Shown here one piece after another: positions 36,922-46,139 of a stretch of DNA of 64,000 nucleotides. The notes under the pieces were generated by a model. That model saw only the letters and a list, made by a program, of their open reading frames with translations. It searched no databases and was not told the DNA's origin. The DNA is from Streptomyces sp. NBC_00286. Lineage in GTDB: Bacteria; Actinomycetota; Actinomycetes; Streptomycetales; Streptomycetaceae. The DNA is taken from contig NZ_CP108054.1 of assembly GCF_036173125.1 (NCBI RefSeq), forward strand, positions 2,914,001 to 2,978,000, written 5' to 3'. Position 1 is the stretch's first letter, and every line of letters starts with the position of its first letter. The position numbers and the translations under genes are program-made.

Positions 36922-38082
36922 GTGCAACGTCGAGCTGTGACGGCCGTGTTGGCCGCTGCCGCCCTCCTGCTGACGGCCGGCTGTTCTTCCGGCGACGAAG
37001 GGGGGTCGGACGGCGGAGCGAACGCCGCCCCGAGTCGTACGGAACCGGGGTCCTCCCCCGGCGGGCAGGCGACCGGTGAGGCGCCGCCCGCGAAGGGCTC
37101 CGTGAAGGTCGTGCGGACCGTCGCCGAGGGCCTGAACACGCCGTGGGGCCTCGCGCCACTGCCCGAAGGCGACCTGCTGGTGTCCTCGCGCGACGAGGGG
37201 ACGATCACCCGGGTCGACACGAAGAGCGGCAAGAAGACCGAGGTGGGCACGGTGCCGGGCGTCGCCGCCGCCGGCGAGGGCGGCCTGATGGGGCTCGCCC
37301 TCTCACCGGAGTACGCCTCGGACCGCATGGTCTACGCGTACTTCACCTCGGCGTCCGACAACCGCATCGTGCGCATGCTGTACGACGCGGAGAAGCCGGC
37401 CGGTGAACAACTGGGCGCTCCCGACACGGTGTTCAGGGGCATCCCGAAGGGCACGAATCACAACGGCGGGCGGATCGCCTTCGGCCCGGACAAGATGCTC
37501 TACGCCGGCACGGGCGAGCGGTACGAACCTGACCTGGCCCAGGACAAGGGCTCCCCGGGCGGCAAGATCCTCCGCCTGACCCCGGACGGCGAGCCGGCTC
37601 CGGGCAACCCCTTCGACAACGCCGTCTACTCCTACGGTCACCGCAATGTGCAGGGCCTGGCCTGGGACTCCGAAAAGCGCCTGTGGGCCTCCGAGTTCGG
37701 CCAGCAGACCTGGGACGAGCTGAACCACATCGAGCCTGGCGACAACTACGGCTGGCCGGACGCCGAGGGCGAGTCCGACGACTCCCAGTACCACAACCCG
37801 ATCGCCCAGTGGGGCGTGGCCGAGGCCTCCCCCAGCGGCATCGCCTACGCGGAGGGCTCCATCTGGATGGCGGGCCTGCGCGGCAAGCGCCTGTGGCGCA
37901 TCCCCCTGAACGGCACGGAGCGGGCGGCCGACCCCCAGGCCTTCCTGGAGGAAGAGCACGGCCGCCTGCGCACGGTGGTCTCGGCAGGCGAGAACAAGCT
38001 GTGGCTGGTCACCAGCGAAACGGACGGCCGGGGCACCCCGGAGGACGGGGACGACAAGATTCTTGAGCTGGAGGTGACGTAG
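36922..38082 (+). CDS. PQQ-type sugar dehydrogenase-like lipoprotein
   Basis: The 386-residue protein starts at GTG 36922 and carries a lipoprotein signal (QRRAVTAVLAAAALLLTAGC) with the lipobox cysteine near residue 21. A Ser/Gly/Glu-rich linker and a six-bladed propeller of the glucose/sorbosone dehydrogenase (GSDH/YliI) family follow. Hallmarks are LNTPWGLAPLPEGDLLV, GEGGLMGLALSPEYASD, TNHNGGRIAFGPD, YSYGHRNVQGLAWD and GDNYGWPDAEG. Family members oxidise soluble sugars with PQQ, though not all use the cofactor. It is probably anchored outside the membrane. It converges on the DUF6191 gene. Confidence 0.9.
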   Translation: MQRRAVTAVLAAAALLLTAGCSSGDEGGSDGGANAAPSRTEPGSSPGGQATGEAPPAKGSVKVVRTVAEGLNTPWGLAPLPEGDLLVSSRDEGTITRVDTKSGKKTEVGTVPGVAAAGEGGLMGLALSPEYASDRMVYAYFTSASDNRIVRMLYDAEKPAGEQLGAPDTVFRGIPKGTNHNGGRIAFGPDKMLYAGTGERYEPDLAQDKGSPGGKILRLTPDGEPAPGNPFDNAVYSYGHRNVQGLAWDSEKRLWASEFGQQTWDELNHIEPGDNYGWPDAEGESDDSQYHNPIAQWGVAEASPSGIAYAEGSIWMAGLRGKRLWRIPLNGTERAADPQAFLEEEHGRLRTVVSAGENKLWLVTSETDGRGTPEDGDDKILELEVT

Positions 38083-38114
38083 CTGGGGGTGCAGCTCCGA
38101 AGCTCCGGGTACCT

Positions 38115-38621
38115 TCAGTCCCCGCCGGGGTCCGGCTTCGCGGGCGCCCCGGCGTCCGGTTCCGTGCGCCCTCGGGCGTCCGGTTCCGCGGGAACTCCGG
38201 TCTCCGGCTTCGCGGGCGCCCTGGCATCTGCTTCCGTGGGCACCCCGGCCTCCGGCTTCGCGGGCGCCCTGGCATCTGCTTCCGGGGACATCCCGGCGTC
38301 CGATTCCGGGGACATCCCGGCCTCCGGCTTCGCGGGCGACCCAGCGTCCGGTTCCGTGGGCATCCCGGCGTCGGGTTCCGCGGGCATCCCGGCCTCCGGC
38401 TTCGCGGGCGACCCAGCGTCCGGTTCCGTGGGCATCCCGGCGCCGGGTTCCGGCGGCGCCAGACCAGGCAGCCGTACGACGACCTTGCCGGACGTGAGGT
38501 CTATCGGCCCCCGCCCCGGGTCGCTGTCCCCGGCGTCCTCGCGGGTCATCTCGAGACGGTTGCGCTCGTCCTGGGTGTGCTTGCGGCCGGGGGCGAACAG
38601 TTCCTCGAACATGTTGAACAC
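38115..38621 (-). CDS. DUF6191-like protein with a long repeat tail
   Basis: The first 50 residues (opening VFNMFEELFAPGRKHT, then DERNRLEMTREDAGDSDPG and IDLTSGKVVVRLP) match a small streptomycete family I know as DUF6191, usually about 60 residues. Here a tail of roughly 110 residues follows, made of about 13 degenerate 8-residue units of the type 'EPDAGMPT / KPEAGSPA' (24-bp DNA period). The GTG start is four bases after GGGAGG. Function is unknown; the tail is acidic and Pro-rich and likely disordered. The mirror-image frame on the plus strand is a shadow. Confidence 0.75.
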   Translation of the reverse strand: MFNMFEELFAPGRKHTQDERNRLEMTREDAGDSDPGRGPIDLTSGKVVVRLPGLAPPEPGAGMPTEPDAGSPAKPEAGMPAEPDAGMPTEPDAGSPAKPEAGMSPESDAGMSPEADARAPAKPEAGVPTEADARAPAKPETGVPAEPDARGRTEPDAGAPAKPDPGGD

Positions 38622-38659
38622 GGCGCCTCCCTCGGCCCGGGGTCCTTACAGCCTAGGCC

Positions 38660-41600
38660 TCAGCCGGCTGCTTCAGCAGCGGGTGTCTCGGATGGGAACA
38701 GCCGTAGCCGGTGGGCCAGGGCCGCTGCCTCGCCTCGGCCGGAGACGTTCAGTTTGGCGAGGATGTTGGAGACGTGGACGCTGGCGGTCTTCGGGGAGAT
38801 GAAGAGTTCCTCGGCTATGCGGCGGTTGCTGCGGCCCGCGGCGACCAGGCGCAGGACGTCGCGCTCGCGGCTGGTGAGGCCGAGCGCCTCGGCCGGGTCG
38901 GCGGGGGCGAGGGCCGACCGCTCCGGGGCCCCCGGGGTGTGCGTCAGGGTGAGACGGGCTCGTTGGGCGAGCAGGGCGATGGACTCGATGAGCGGGCGGG
39001 CGCGGAGGTGGTCGGCGACGGCTCCGGCCAGGCGCAGAAGCTCGGTGGCTCGGTCTCGGGCGTCGTCGTCGCCCGGGCCGGAGACCAGCAGCGACTCGGC
39101 GAGGCGGTGGCGGACGCGGGCCAGGTCGTAGGGGCGCTCCAGCGACTCGAAGGCGGCGACGGCGGCGGACCAGTCGGCCGGGGTGTCCCGGTCCTCGGCG
39201 CGCAGCAGTTCGGCGCGCACCCAGCGCTCGTACGCATGCCAGAGCGGCACGTTCGTGGCGAGCGGCTTGGCGTTCTCCCGGATGCGCTCGATGTGTTCGG
39301 CGCGGCCCTGCTCGGCGGCGGGCAGACCGCGGGCGTCGGCCTCCGCGGTGGCGGCGGCGAGGAGCAGCGGCCAGCCGTAGCGCTGGGTGCCGGGTGGCAG
39401 GCCGGTTTCCAGGGCGCGGTCGAGTTCGGCGCGGGCGTCGGGGAGGCGGCCTTGGGCGGCGGCGAGAGTAAGTGTGAGCCGGGCCAGCGGCAGGGAGTTC
39501 TGCGGCGTGGGGTCATGGGTGCCGTACGCGTCGCGGGCGGCGGCCAGGTGGCGGCCCGCCTCTGCGAGGTGCCCGCGGGCGAGCGCGATGTCGACGAGGC
39601 GCAGGAAAGAGCCGCCGCGCGGCTTGGCGCTCGGGAGGGCGTGCTGAGCATGCATCGCGGCCTCACTGGCCTCGTCCCACTGGCCCTGGGAGTAGAGAGA
39701 CTCCGAGAGGTTGTCCCAAACCCAGGACTCCGACTCCAACAAACCCATTCTGCGGGTGAGTTCAAGACCGTCCCGCAGGATGCCGACGGCCTCCTTGGAG
39801 CGGCCGATGCCTTCCAGAATGGACGGCAGGTTCACATGACTGCGGCCCACCTCCCGGGCGGCCCCGATCTCGACCGACTGTCTCCGGACCTCGTACAACT
39901 CGGCGAGACCCGCCTCGATATCGCCCGATTCGACCATGAGGCCGCCGAGAGTGAGGCGCGCGTTCAGCTCGATCTCGCGGGCGCCCACCATGCGTGCGTA
40001 CTCCACGGCACGTTCGGCGTCCGTCAGTGCGTCGGGCCCCGGGGTGTGGAGCATCGACCAGTTGGCGACGGACGTCAGGACCTCGGCGTGCACCTCCGAG
40101 GGCGGCAGTCCTCTCACCAGCTCCTCGGCGGTGCCGAGTTCCTTCCAGCCGTCGCCGCGGCCCAGCGCCTGCACCAGTCGGGAGCGCTGGGTCCAGAACC
40201 AGGCGGCGCGCAGGGCCTCGTCTTCACCCTCCAGGAGATGAAGGGCCCGCTTGGTGATCTTCAGAGCGCGCTCGCGCTCCCCGCAGTACCGGCCCGCGAC
40301 GGCCGCCTCGGCCATCAGGTCGAGATAGGTCAGCGGCTGATTCCCCGGGTCGCAGCCGCACGCAGGAGACGGGGCGCAGCCGCAGGGCGGATAGGCCTCG
40401 GTGTAGTCGACGGGGCGCAACTCGGCCCGCACGGCGTCGGGGGCGCTGTCCCACAGCTCCATCGCCCGCTCCAGGAGCCGCAGTTGCTCCGAGTGGGCGT
40501 GCCGGCGGCGGGCCGCCACGGAGGCTTCGAGCACGGCGGGCAGCGCCTTGGCCGCGTCGTTGGCGTGATACCAGTAGCTGGCCAGGCGTGCGGCGCGCTC
40601 ATCGGCGGGTACGAGCGTCGGGTCGGCCTCCAGCGCTTCGGCGTACCGCCGGTTGAGGCGGGAGCGCTCGCCGGGCAGCAGGTCGTCGGCGACGGCCTCG
40701 CGGACCAGGGAGTGGCGGAAGCGGTAGCCGTCCCCGTCGGGTGTCGCGAGCAGAAGGTTGGCGCCCACGGCGGCCCGCAGCGCCTCGATGAGATCGTCCT
40801 CGGAGAGCTGCGCCACGGCGGCGAGCAGCGCGTACTCGACGGTGGAGCCTCCCTCCGCGACGATCCGGGCGACCCGTTGGGAACTCTCGGGCAGGCTCTC
40901 GACCCGGACCAGAAGCAGGTCCCGGAGGGAGTCGGTGAGGCCGGTGCGGCAGCCCTCGTTCGCTGCCACGGCGAGCTCCTCGACGAAGAAGGCGTTCCCG
41001 TCGGAGCGTTCGAAGATCTCGTCGATCAGGGTCGGGGCGGGCTCGGAAGCGAGGATTCCGGCGATCTGGCGGCCGACTTCCGCGCGGCTGAAGCGGCCGA
41101 GTTCGATACGGCGGACCGTGCGCAGCCGGTCCAGCTCGGCCAGCAGCGGACGCAACGGATGGCGGCGGTGGACGTCGTCGGCGCGATAGGTGGCGATGAC
41201 GACGAGGCGGCCGCTGCGGAGCGTACGGAAGAGGTAGGCGAGGAGGTGGCGGGTCGAGGCGTCGGCCCAGTGCAGGTCTTCCAGGAGTACGACCACCGTG
41301 TGCTCGGCGGCGACGCGCTCCAGGAGGCGGACGGTGAGTTCGAAGAGGCGGGCCATGCCCTCCTCGTCGTGCCGCCCCCGCGAGGTGTCGCCCAGCTCGG
41401 GCAGCAGCCGGGCCAGCTCCTCCTCCTGCCCGGCCGCGGCGGCGGCCAGCTCGTCGGGCAGTTGACGGCGCAGGGCGCGCAGAGCGGTGGAGAAGGGGGC
41501 GAACGGCAGCCCGTCGGCGCCGATCTCGACGCAGCCGCCGAGCGCCACGACAGCGCCCTCGCGGTCGGCCGCGCCGGCGAACTCCTCGATGAGCCGTGTC

Positions 41601-41776
41601 TTTCCGACGCCCGCCTCACCGCCGACCAGCAACGCCTGTGGCTCTCCCCCAGTGCTGAACGCCTGGGAGGTACCCCCACCGGCAGCGCGGGCGAGCGCGT
41701 CGTTCAGCACGTCCAGCTCGTCGGCGCGACCGACGAAAACCGGACTCACAGACCTGGTCTCCACAACGCCGAGCAT
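38660..41776 (-). CDS. Large ATP-binding LuxR-type regulator (LAL family) with cysteine cluster
   Basis: A STAND-type regulator of 1038 residues. It has an N-terminal AAA/NB-ARC-like ATPase with Walker A GGEAGVGKTRL (about 50-60) and Walker B VVVLLEDLHWAD. A long helical repeat region (TPR-like, about 450-950) and a C-terminal LuxR HTH (GLTSRERDVLRLVAAGRSNRRIAEELFISPKTASVHVSNIL) follow. Within the helical region, four cysteines occur as CGC-x5-CGC (Cys465, 467, 473, 475), which could bind a metal or iron-sulfur cluster. The start is uncertain: ATG 41776 is used, GTG 41749 has a better-placed GGAG, and the frame is open to 42043 through a repeat. Target genes are unknown. Confidence 0.88.
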   Translation of the reverse strand: MLGVVETRSVSPVFVGRADELDVLNDALARAAGGGTSQAFSTGGEPQALLVGGEAGVGKTRLIEEFAGAADREGAVVALGGCVEIGADGLPFAPFSTALRALRRQLPDELAAAAAGQEEELARLLPELGDTSRGRHDEEGMARLFELTVRLLERVAAEHTVVVLLEDLHWADASTRHLLAYLFRTLRSGRLVVIATYRADDVHRRHPLRPLLAELDRLRTVRRIELGRFSRAEVGRQIAGILASEPAPTLIDEIFERSDGNAFFVEELAVAANEGCRTGLTDSLRDLLLVRVESLPESSQRVARIVAEGGSTVEYALLAAVAQLSEDDLIEALRAAVGANLLLATPDGDGYRFRHSLVREAVADDLLPGERSRLNRRYAEALEADPTLVPADERAARLASYWYHANDAAKALPAVLEASVAARRRHAHSEQLRLLERAMELWDSAPDAVRAELRPVDYTEAYPPCGCAPSPACGCDPGNQPLTYLDLMAEAAVAGRYCGERERALKITKRALHLLEGEDEALRAAWFWTQRSRLVQALGRGDGWKELGTAEELVRGLPPSEVHAEVLTSVANWSMLHTPGPDALTDAERAVEYARMVGAREIELNARLTLGGLMVESGDIEAGLAELYEVRRQSVEIGAAREVGRSHVNLPSILEGIGRSKEAVGILRDGLELTRRMGLLESESWVWDNLSESLYSQGQWDEASEAAMHAQHALPSAKPRGGSFLRLVDIALARGHLAEAGRHLAAARDAYGTHDPTPQNSLPLARLTLTLAAAQGRLPDARAELDRALETGLPPGTQRYGWPLLLAAATAEADARGLPAAEQGRAEHIERIRENAKPLATNVPLWHAYERWVRAELLRAEDRDTPADWSAAVAAFESLERPYDLARVRHRLAESLLVSGPGDDDARDRATELLRLAGAVADHLRARPLIESIALLAQRARLTLTHTPGAPERSALAPADPAEALGLTSRERDVLRLVAAGRSNRRIAEELFISPKTASVHVSNILAKLNVSGRGEAAALAHRLRLFPSETPAAEAAG

Positions 41777-41920
41777 CGCACAGGGCGCTGACAACGCGGC
41801 AGCGATTAACGGCGCCCGCCCGTCCCCCGGCGCCGGCGCCCCGCCCGTCCCCAACTGCCCTGCACGGCGCGGCGGCAGCCCCGTACGGCGCGGTGCCGGG
41901 AGTCCCCCCGGACTCCCGGC

Positions 41921-42025
41921 ACCGCTGGCACTTCCGGTCGCACCGCTGGCACTTCCGGTCGCACTGCTGGCACTTCCGGTCGCACTGCTGGCACTTCCGG
42001 TCGCGCTGCTGGCGCTCCCGGCGCC
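41921..42025. repeat. 21-bp tandem repeat upstream of the LAL regulator
   Basis: Four near-identical 21-bp copies (starting 41921, 41942, 41963, 41984) are followed by a degenerate fifth. On the minus strand they would read Gly-Ser-Ala-Ser-Ser-Ala-Thr in frame with the regulator, so they could be an N-terminal extension or a promoter repeat. Confidence 0.9.
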
Positions 42026-42050
42026 TTCCCCGGGCGCCATCACGCCGCGA

Positions 42051-42233
42051 TCACGCCGCGCGTGCGAAGCGGTGGCGGCGTGGATACGGCCGGCGATTCA
42101 CCCGCCCTTCGGTGTCCTTCGCCGATCGGCGGGCGGCACGGCGGGCGCGGATGGCCTCGCGCACCATCCGGTAGTTGTCGGCCTCGCGGATCATCTCGGC
42201 GGAACGGATCTGCTGGATCTCGTACGCGAACAT
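42051..42233 (-). CDS. Small basic protein, 60 aa
   Basis: The protein begins MFAYEIQQIRSAEMIREADN and ends in an Arg-rich tail (RPYPRRHRFARAA). A single long helix is predicted for the first 40 residues. GAGGGG precedes the ATG by about six bases. I recall similar small proteins next to this LuxR-type regulator in other Streptomyces, so it may be co-expressed with it (275 bp between). No function is known. Confidence 0.75.
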   Translation of the reverse strand: MFAYEIQQIRSAEMIREADNYRMVREAIRARRAARRSAKDTEGRVNRRPYPRRHRFARAA

Positions 42234-42344
42234 CTCGTACCCCTCATGAAGAAGTCGGTTTCGGGTGTCGCTCTGTGCGATGCCTCAACCTTCGTCTCCC
42301 AAGGGGGTGCGTCGCATCGGGAGAGTTCCGCATCTTGCGCACGG

Positions 42345-42395
42345 GAGGGGCCTTAGGTCCGCCGTAAGAAGCTCGCGGCGGACCTAAGGCCCCTC
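42345..42395 (-). terminator. 20-bp perfect hairpin after the membrane-protein gene
   Basis: 42345-42364 pairs perfectly with 42376-42395 around an 11-nt loop, 40 bp past the stop of the gene at 42435. A strong Streptomyces-type terminator. Confidence 0.85.
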
Positions 42396-42434
42396 AGGAC
42401 GTGCGGTGTTCCAGACTGCTTCCCGGTAGGTGGT

Positions 42435-43019
42435 TCAGCCGGCGGAGGGCACGGAGAGCAGGACGCCGGAGTACTTGAGGGCCGCCAGCAGCAGACCGAT
42501 GACGCCGAGCGAGACGCCCGCCCAGGCGACCGACTTGATCCACGGGGCCTGTACGCGGTCGGGGTTCCCGAACGCGGGCCGCACGAGCACCACGACGCCG
42601 ACGATCAGTGCGGCCACCGCGAAGAGCCCGCCCCACAGAGCGGTGGCCTGCCAGGCATCGCCGTAGAGCGCCTGGAGCTGCGTGGCGACGCTCGCGTTGC
42701 CCGCGGCCTGCATCTCGAGCTGGCCGGTGATCTCCTGTCGCGCGGAGGCCACCGTGCCGACCCAGCTGCCGGTCAGCGACACGATGCCGAGCCCGGCGGA
42801 GACGACGGCGGCGGCACCCTGGCCCACACCGGAGCCTCCGGCGGCCGAACCGGCGCTGTCACCGGAGTCCAGATGTTCCTGCTCGTCGTCCTGGTACACC
42901 TCGGCGTCGGCCTGGTCCGCGGCGGTGTCGCCGTCCTTCGTGAGCTGCACGTCCTCCTCGTCGCGCTTTGCGTCGGTGCCGGTGTGGGTGCCGGCCTCGT
43001 CAACTGTCTTGGATCCCAT
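42435..43019 (-). CDS. Membrane protein of unknown function
   Basis: A 194-residue protein from ATG 43019 (the frame is open upstream). The N-terminal 70 residues are acidic and hydrophilic, then a Gly/Ala/Ser-rich hydrophobic segment (VGQGAAAVVSAGLGIVSLTG). The C-terminal half has two clear membrane helices (LWGGLFAVAALIVGVVVLV and a last one around VAWAGVSLGVIGLLLAALKY). I do not recognise a family. It sits downstream of the GNAT gene (56 bp) on the same strand. Confidence 0.7.
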   Translation of the reverse strand: MGSKTVDEAGTHTGTDAKRDEEDVQLTKDGDTAADQADAEVYQDDEQEHLDSGDSAGSAAGGSGVGQGAAAVVSAGLGIVSLTGSWVGTVASARQEITGQLEMQAAGNASVATQLQALYGDAWQATALWGGLFAVAALIVGVVVLVRPAFGNPDRVQAPWIKSVAWAGVSLGVIGLLLAALKYSGVLLSVPSAG

Positions 43020-43074
43020 GCCCCGCACCGTACGGACGCTGTCTGAGAAGTGTCTTAATGATCGCCGAGGCGTC

Positions 43075-43650
43075 TTAGTGATCGTCGCGCGCTGCACGCG
43101 CGCGTGCGTCACGCCATTCCGGTGCGAGCACGGACCACACCTCGATGTCCTGGCGCACGCCCCGGTACGGGTAGCTCTCCCGGAGCACGCCGTCGCGGCT
43201 CATGCCCAGCCGTCGCGCCACGTTGAGGCTCGGTTCGTTGGCGGTGGACGCCTGCCACTCGACCCGGTGGATGCCGCGCTCGTCGATCGCCCAGTCGATG
43301 AGGATCCGCATGGCGCGGGTGACCAGTCCGCGTCCCGCGCCGGCCGGCTCCAGCCAGCAGCCGACCTCGCAGGTGCCCAGCTCGGCGTCGAAGTGCAGGA
43401 ACAGCACACCGCCGACGAGCTTCCCGTCCAGCCACACGCCGTGCAGGCTGCCGGTGTCGGCGGCGCGCTTGTCGGCGTACGACTGGAGGAGTTCGCGCGC
43501 GGAGCCGGCATCCGTGGCGTTCACCCCGAAGGGGATGTGCTGCCCGATGAACTCTCGTCCCCGCTCCAAGTGCGCCAGGAACTCCTCGGCGTGCCAGGGC
43601 TCCAGGGGTCGCAGTTCGGCGCCGTCCTCACCCAGGGATATCGCGTACAT
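43075..43650 (-). CDS. RimJ/RimL-type GNAT acetyltransferase
   Basis: A 191-residue N-acetyltransferase. The acetyl-CoA loop is in EPAGAGRGLVTRAMRILID, and the following HRVEWQASTANEPSLNVARRLGM is typical of RimJ/RimL, which acetylate protein N-termini or small amines. AAGGAG lies 10 bases before the ATG. Its start overlaps the end of the MMPL gene by 23 bp, so the two are translated together. Substrate unknown. Confidence 0.87.
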   Translation of the reverse strand: MYAISLGEDGAELRPLEPWHAEEFLAHLERGREFIGQHIPFGVNATDAGSARELLQSYADKRAADTGSLHGVWLDGKLVGGVLFLHFDAELGTCEVGCWLEPAGAGRGLVTRAMRILIDWAIDERGIHRVEWQASTANEPSLNVARRLGMSRDGVLRESYPYRGVRQDIEVWSVLAPEWRDARARAARDDH

Positions 43651-45886
43651 CCTGCTGCCGCTCCTTCACGAGTACGTCCATCAGTGCACCGTCGCGCGCA
43701 GCCGGAATCGTCGCATGGGAGGGGATGGCAGGGCCGGAGTCGGGCGGTTCGATGCTGATGCGGGGCAGGCGGCGGTCGAGCCAGCGTGGCAGCCACCAGT
43801 TTGCGCCGCCGAGCATGTGCATCAGGGCGGGCACCAGGAGCGTACGCAGTACGAAGGCGTCGAGCGCGACCGCGGCGGCGAGTGCGATGCCGAACATCGC
43901 GATGACGCGGTCGCCGCTGAGCACGAAGGCGAGGAAGACCGAGATCATGATCACGGCGGCGGAGTTGATCACGCGGCTGGTCTCGGCGAGGCCGACGCGG
44001 ACGGCTCGCCGGTTGTCGCCGGTCTCCAGCCATTCCTCGTACATCCGGCTGACCAGGAAGACCTGATAGTCCATGGAGAGCCCGAAGAGCACGGACACCA
44101 TGATCACTGGCAGGAAGGGTTCGATCGGGCCCGCGCTGCCGAGGCCCAGCAGCTCACTTCCCCAGCCCCACTGGAAGATCGCGACGACGACGCCGAAGGC
44201 GGCGGCGACGGCCGCGACATTCATCGCGGCGGCCTTCAGGGGTATGCCGATGGAGCGGAAGGCGAGCAGCAGCAGGAGGCAGCCGAGCCCGATCACGACG
44301 CCCACGAACAGGGGCAGCTTGCCGATGATGACCTCGGCGAAGTCGTCGTAGCCGGCCGTGACACCGCCGACGTGCAGGTCCAGCGAGGTGTCCGCCTCGG
44401 CCCGCGGCAGTACGTCGGTGCGCAGCCGGTCGACGAGGTCGCTGGTCTTCTCGGACTGCGGCGAGGACTCAGGGATGACGGTGAGGTACGCGGTGTCGCC
44501 ACCCTGGTCGTACGTCACCGGGGTCACCGAGGCGACACCTTCGGTGGACCGGAGGGTTTCGTCGAGGTTGTCGAGGGCGAGCCGGTCCTGGCCGCCGTCG
44601 ACCTCGGTGACGAGGGTCAGCGGGCCGTTGACGCCGGGGCCGAAGCCGTCGGCCAGCAGGTCGTACGCCTGGCGGGTGGTGGCGGTCTCCGGGTTGTTGC
44701 CCTGGTCCGAGGTGCCGAGGTGCAGACCGAGGGTGGGCAGCGCCAGCACGGTCATGACGGCGAGGGCGACGACTCCGAGCAGCTTGGGGTGCCGCTCGAC
44801 GAAGGCGGACCAGCGGGCGGCGAGCCCGGTGGGGATCTCCGGCTCGGGACCGTGCTCGTCCAGGTGCCGGCGCTCGCGTCCGCTGAGGGCGCGCATACCG
44901 ATGAAGGAGAGCAGCGAGGGCAGCAGGGTCACGGAGGCGGCGACCGTGAGCAGCACGGTCAGGGACGCGGCGATCGCCACGCCGTTCAGGAAGCTGAGCC
45001 GCAGGATGAGCATGCCGAGCAGGGCTATACACACCGTTGCGCCCGCGAAGACGACCGCGCGCCCGGTGGTGGCCACCGCGTTGCGCGCGGCCTCCTCGAC
45101 CGGCAGCCCGCGCTTCAGACCGCGCCGGTGTCTGGTCACGATGAACAGCGCGTAGTCGATCCCGACGCCGAGGCCGACCAGCATGCCGAGCATCGGCGCG
45201 AAGTCGGCGACGGTCATGAAATGCCCGAGCAGCACGATCCCCGCGTACGCCGTGCCGACGCTCACCAGAGCCGTGGCGATCGGCAGCAGCGAAGCGGCAA
45301 GCGAGCCGAAGGCGAGAAAGAGGACCACGGCGGCGACGATCACGCCGACGACCTCGGCGATATGGCCGCCCGAGGACTCGGTGAGCCCGATGGCGTTACC
45401 GCCCAGCTCGACCCGGAGGCCGTCCGTCTCGGCGTCCTTTGCGGTGTCCACGACCGCCTGGACGTGGGCCTTGTCGATGTCCTTGGACTGCTCGTCGAAG
45501 GTGACCGAGGCGTAGGCGGTGTGCCCGTCGGCGCTGATCCGCCCGGCGCCCTGGCTGTCGTACGGGTCGGTCACGGAGGCCACGCCGGGCAGTTCCTCGA
45601 TCTTGTCGAGGGTGCCCTTCATCGTCTGCTCGACGTCGGCGGCGCGTACGGAACCCGCGTCGGAGGCGGTGTGCCAGACGATGGTGTCGCTGTCCCCGCC
45701 CATGTCCGGGAAGCTCTTCTTCAGCAGCTGGGCCGCCTGGCCGGATTCCGTGCCGGGCACCTTGTAGTCGTTCGAGTAGGCGGATCCGGCAGCCATTGCG
45801 GCGACGGTTGTACCACCGAGCGCCAGGACCCAGAGCAGAACGACAAGAAGGCGGTGCCGGACACACCAGCGTGCGAGTGCTGCCAC
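43628..45886 (-). CDS. MMPL-family transporter
   Basis: A 752-residue RND-superfamily protein with the expected layout of two 6-helix halves, each preceded by a large extracytoplasmic loop. The characteristic MMPL segments GMLVGLGVGIDYALFIVTRHRRGL and SVLFGLSMDYQVFLVSRMYEEWL are present. It probably exports lipids or hydrophobic small molecules by proton exchange. GGGAG lies seven bases before the GTG start. The overlapping GNAT gene may modify the cargo or be a chance partner. Confidence 0.92.
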   Translation of the reverse strand: MAALARWCVRHRLLVVLLWVLALGGTTVAAMAAGSAYSNDYKVPGTESGQAAQLLKKSFPDMGGDSDTIVWHTASDAGSVRAADVEQTMKGTLDKIEELPGVASVTDPYDSQGAGRISADGHTAYASVTFDEQSKDIDKAHVQAVVDTAKDAETDGLRVELGGNAIGLTESSGGHIAEVVGVIVAAVVLFLAFGSLAASLLPIATALVSVGTAYAGIVLLGHFMTVADFAPMLGMLVGLGVGIDYALFIVTRHRRGLKRGLPVEEAARNAVATTGRAVVFAGATVCIALLGMLILRLSFLNGVAIAASLTVLLTVAASVTLLPSLLSFIGMRALSGRERRHLDEHGPEPEIPTGLAARWSAFVERHPKLLGVVALAVMTVLALPTLGLHLGTSDQGNNPETATTRQAYDLLADGFGPGVNGPLTLVTEVDGGQDRLALDNLDETLRSTEGVASVTPVTYDQGGDTAYLTVIPESSPQSEKTSDLVDRLRTDVLPRAEADTSLDLHVGGVTAGYDDFAEVIIGKLPLFVGVVIGLGCLLLLLAFRSIGIPLKAAAMNVAAVAAAFGVVVAIFQWGWGSELLGLGSAGPIEPFLPVIMVSVLFGLSMDYQVFLVSRMYEEWLETGDNRRAVRVGLAETSRVINSAAVIMISVFLAFVLSGDRVIAMFGIALAAAVALDAFVLRTLLVPALMHMLGGANWWLPRWLDRRLPRISIEPPDSGPAIPSHATIPAARDGALMDVLVKERQQDVRDIPG

Positions 45887-46019
45887 GAACGAGCTCCCAG
45901 TGGGGGTGGGGACTGTGGATCTTTACCGGGAACCGCCGAGCAAAGAACACATGAGCAATACGTGGACAACTCTTGCAGGCCGTAGAGATCGTTAGCCGTT
46001 TTCGTGGACTTACTCACAG

Positions 46020-46066
46020 AAATGCGAGCGAGTTCACAGCGCGCATATGTGAACCCGCTCGCATTT
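46020..46066 (-). terminator. 19-bp hairpin upstream of the MMPL gene
   Basis: 46020-46038 pairs with 46048-46066 (one A.C mismatch) around a 9-nt loop, ending in ATTTC on the minus strand. It presumably ended the transcript of the phospholipase C gene whose remnant is at 46140. Confidence 0.75.
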
Positions 46067-46139
46067 CCCGGCGTCCGCCCCACGCGGCGAATGGCTGCCG
46101 GATACGCTCGCGCGTTTCAGCGGCGGGCAGTCGCGTGTC

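Noticed and set aside
38089..38802. Plus-strand reading frame with Ala-Ser-Gly repeats
   Set aside because: It is the mirror of the DUF6191 repeat tail; the minus strand has the recognisable N-terminus and a well-placed ribosome binding site.
41921..42025. Possible CRISPR array
   Set aside because: The 21-bp units are directly adjacent with no spacers, so it is a tandem minisatellite.
43202..45985. A 927-codon plus-strand frame rich in Asp, Glu and His
   Set aside because: It is antisense to the MMPL transporter and shows no family features.
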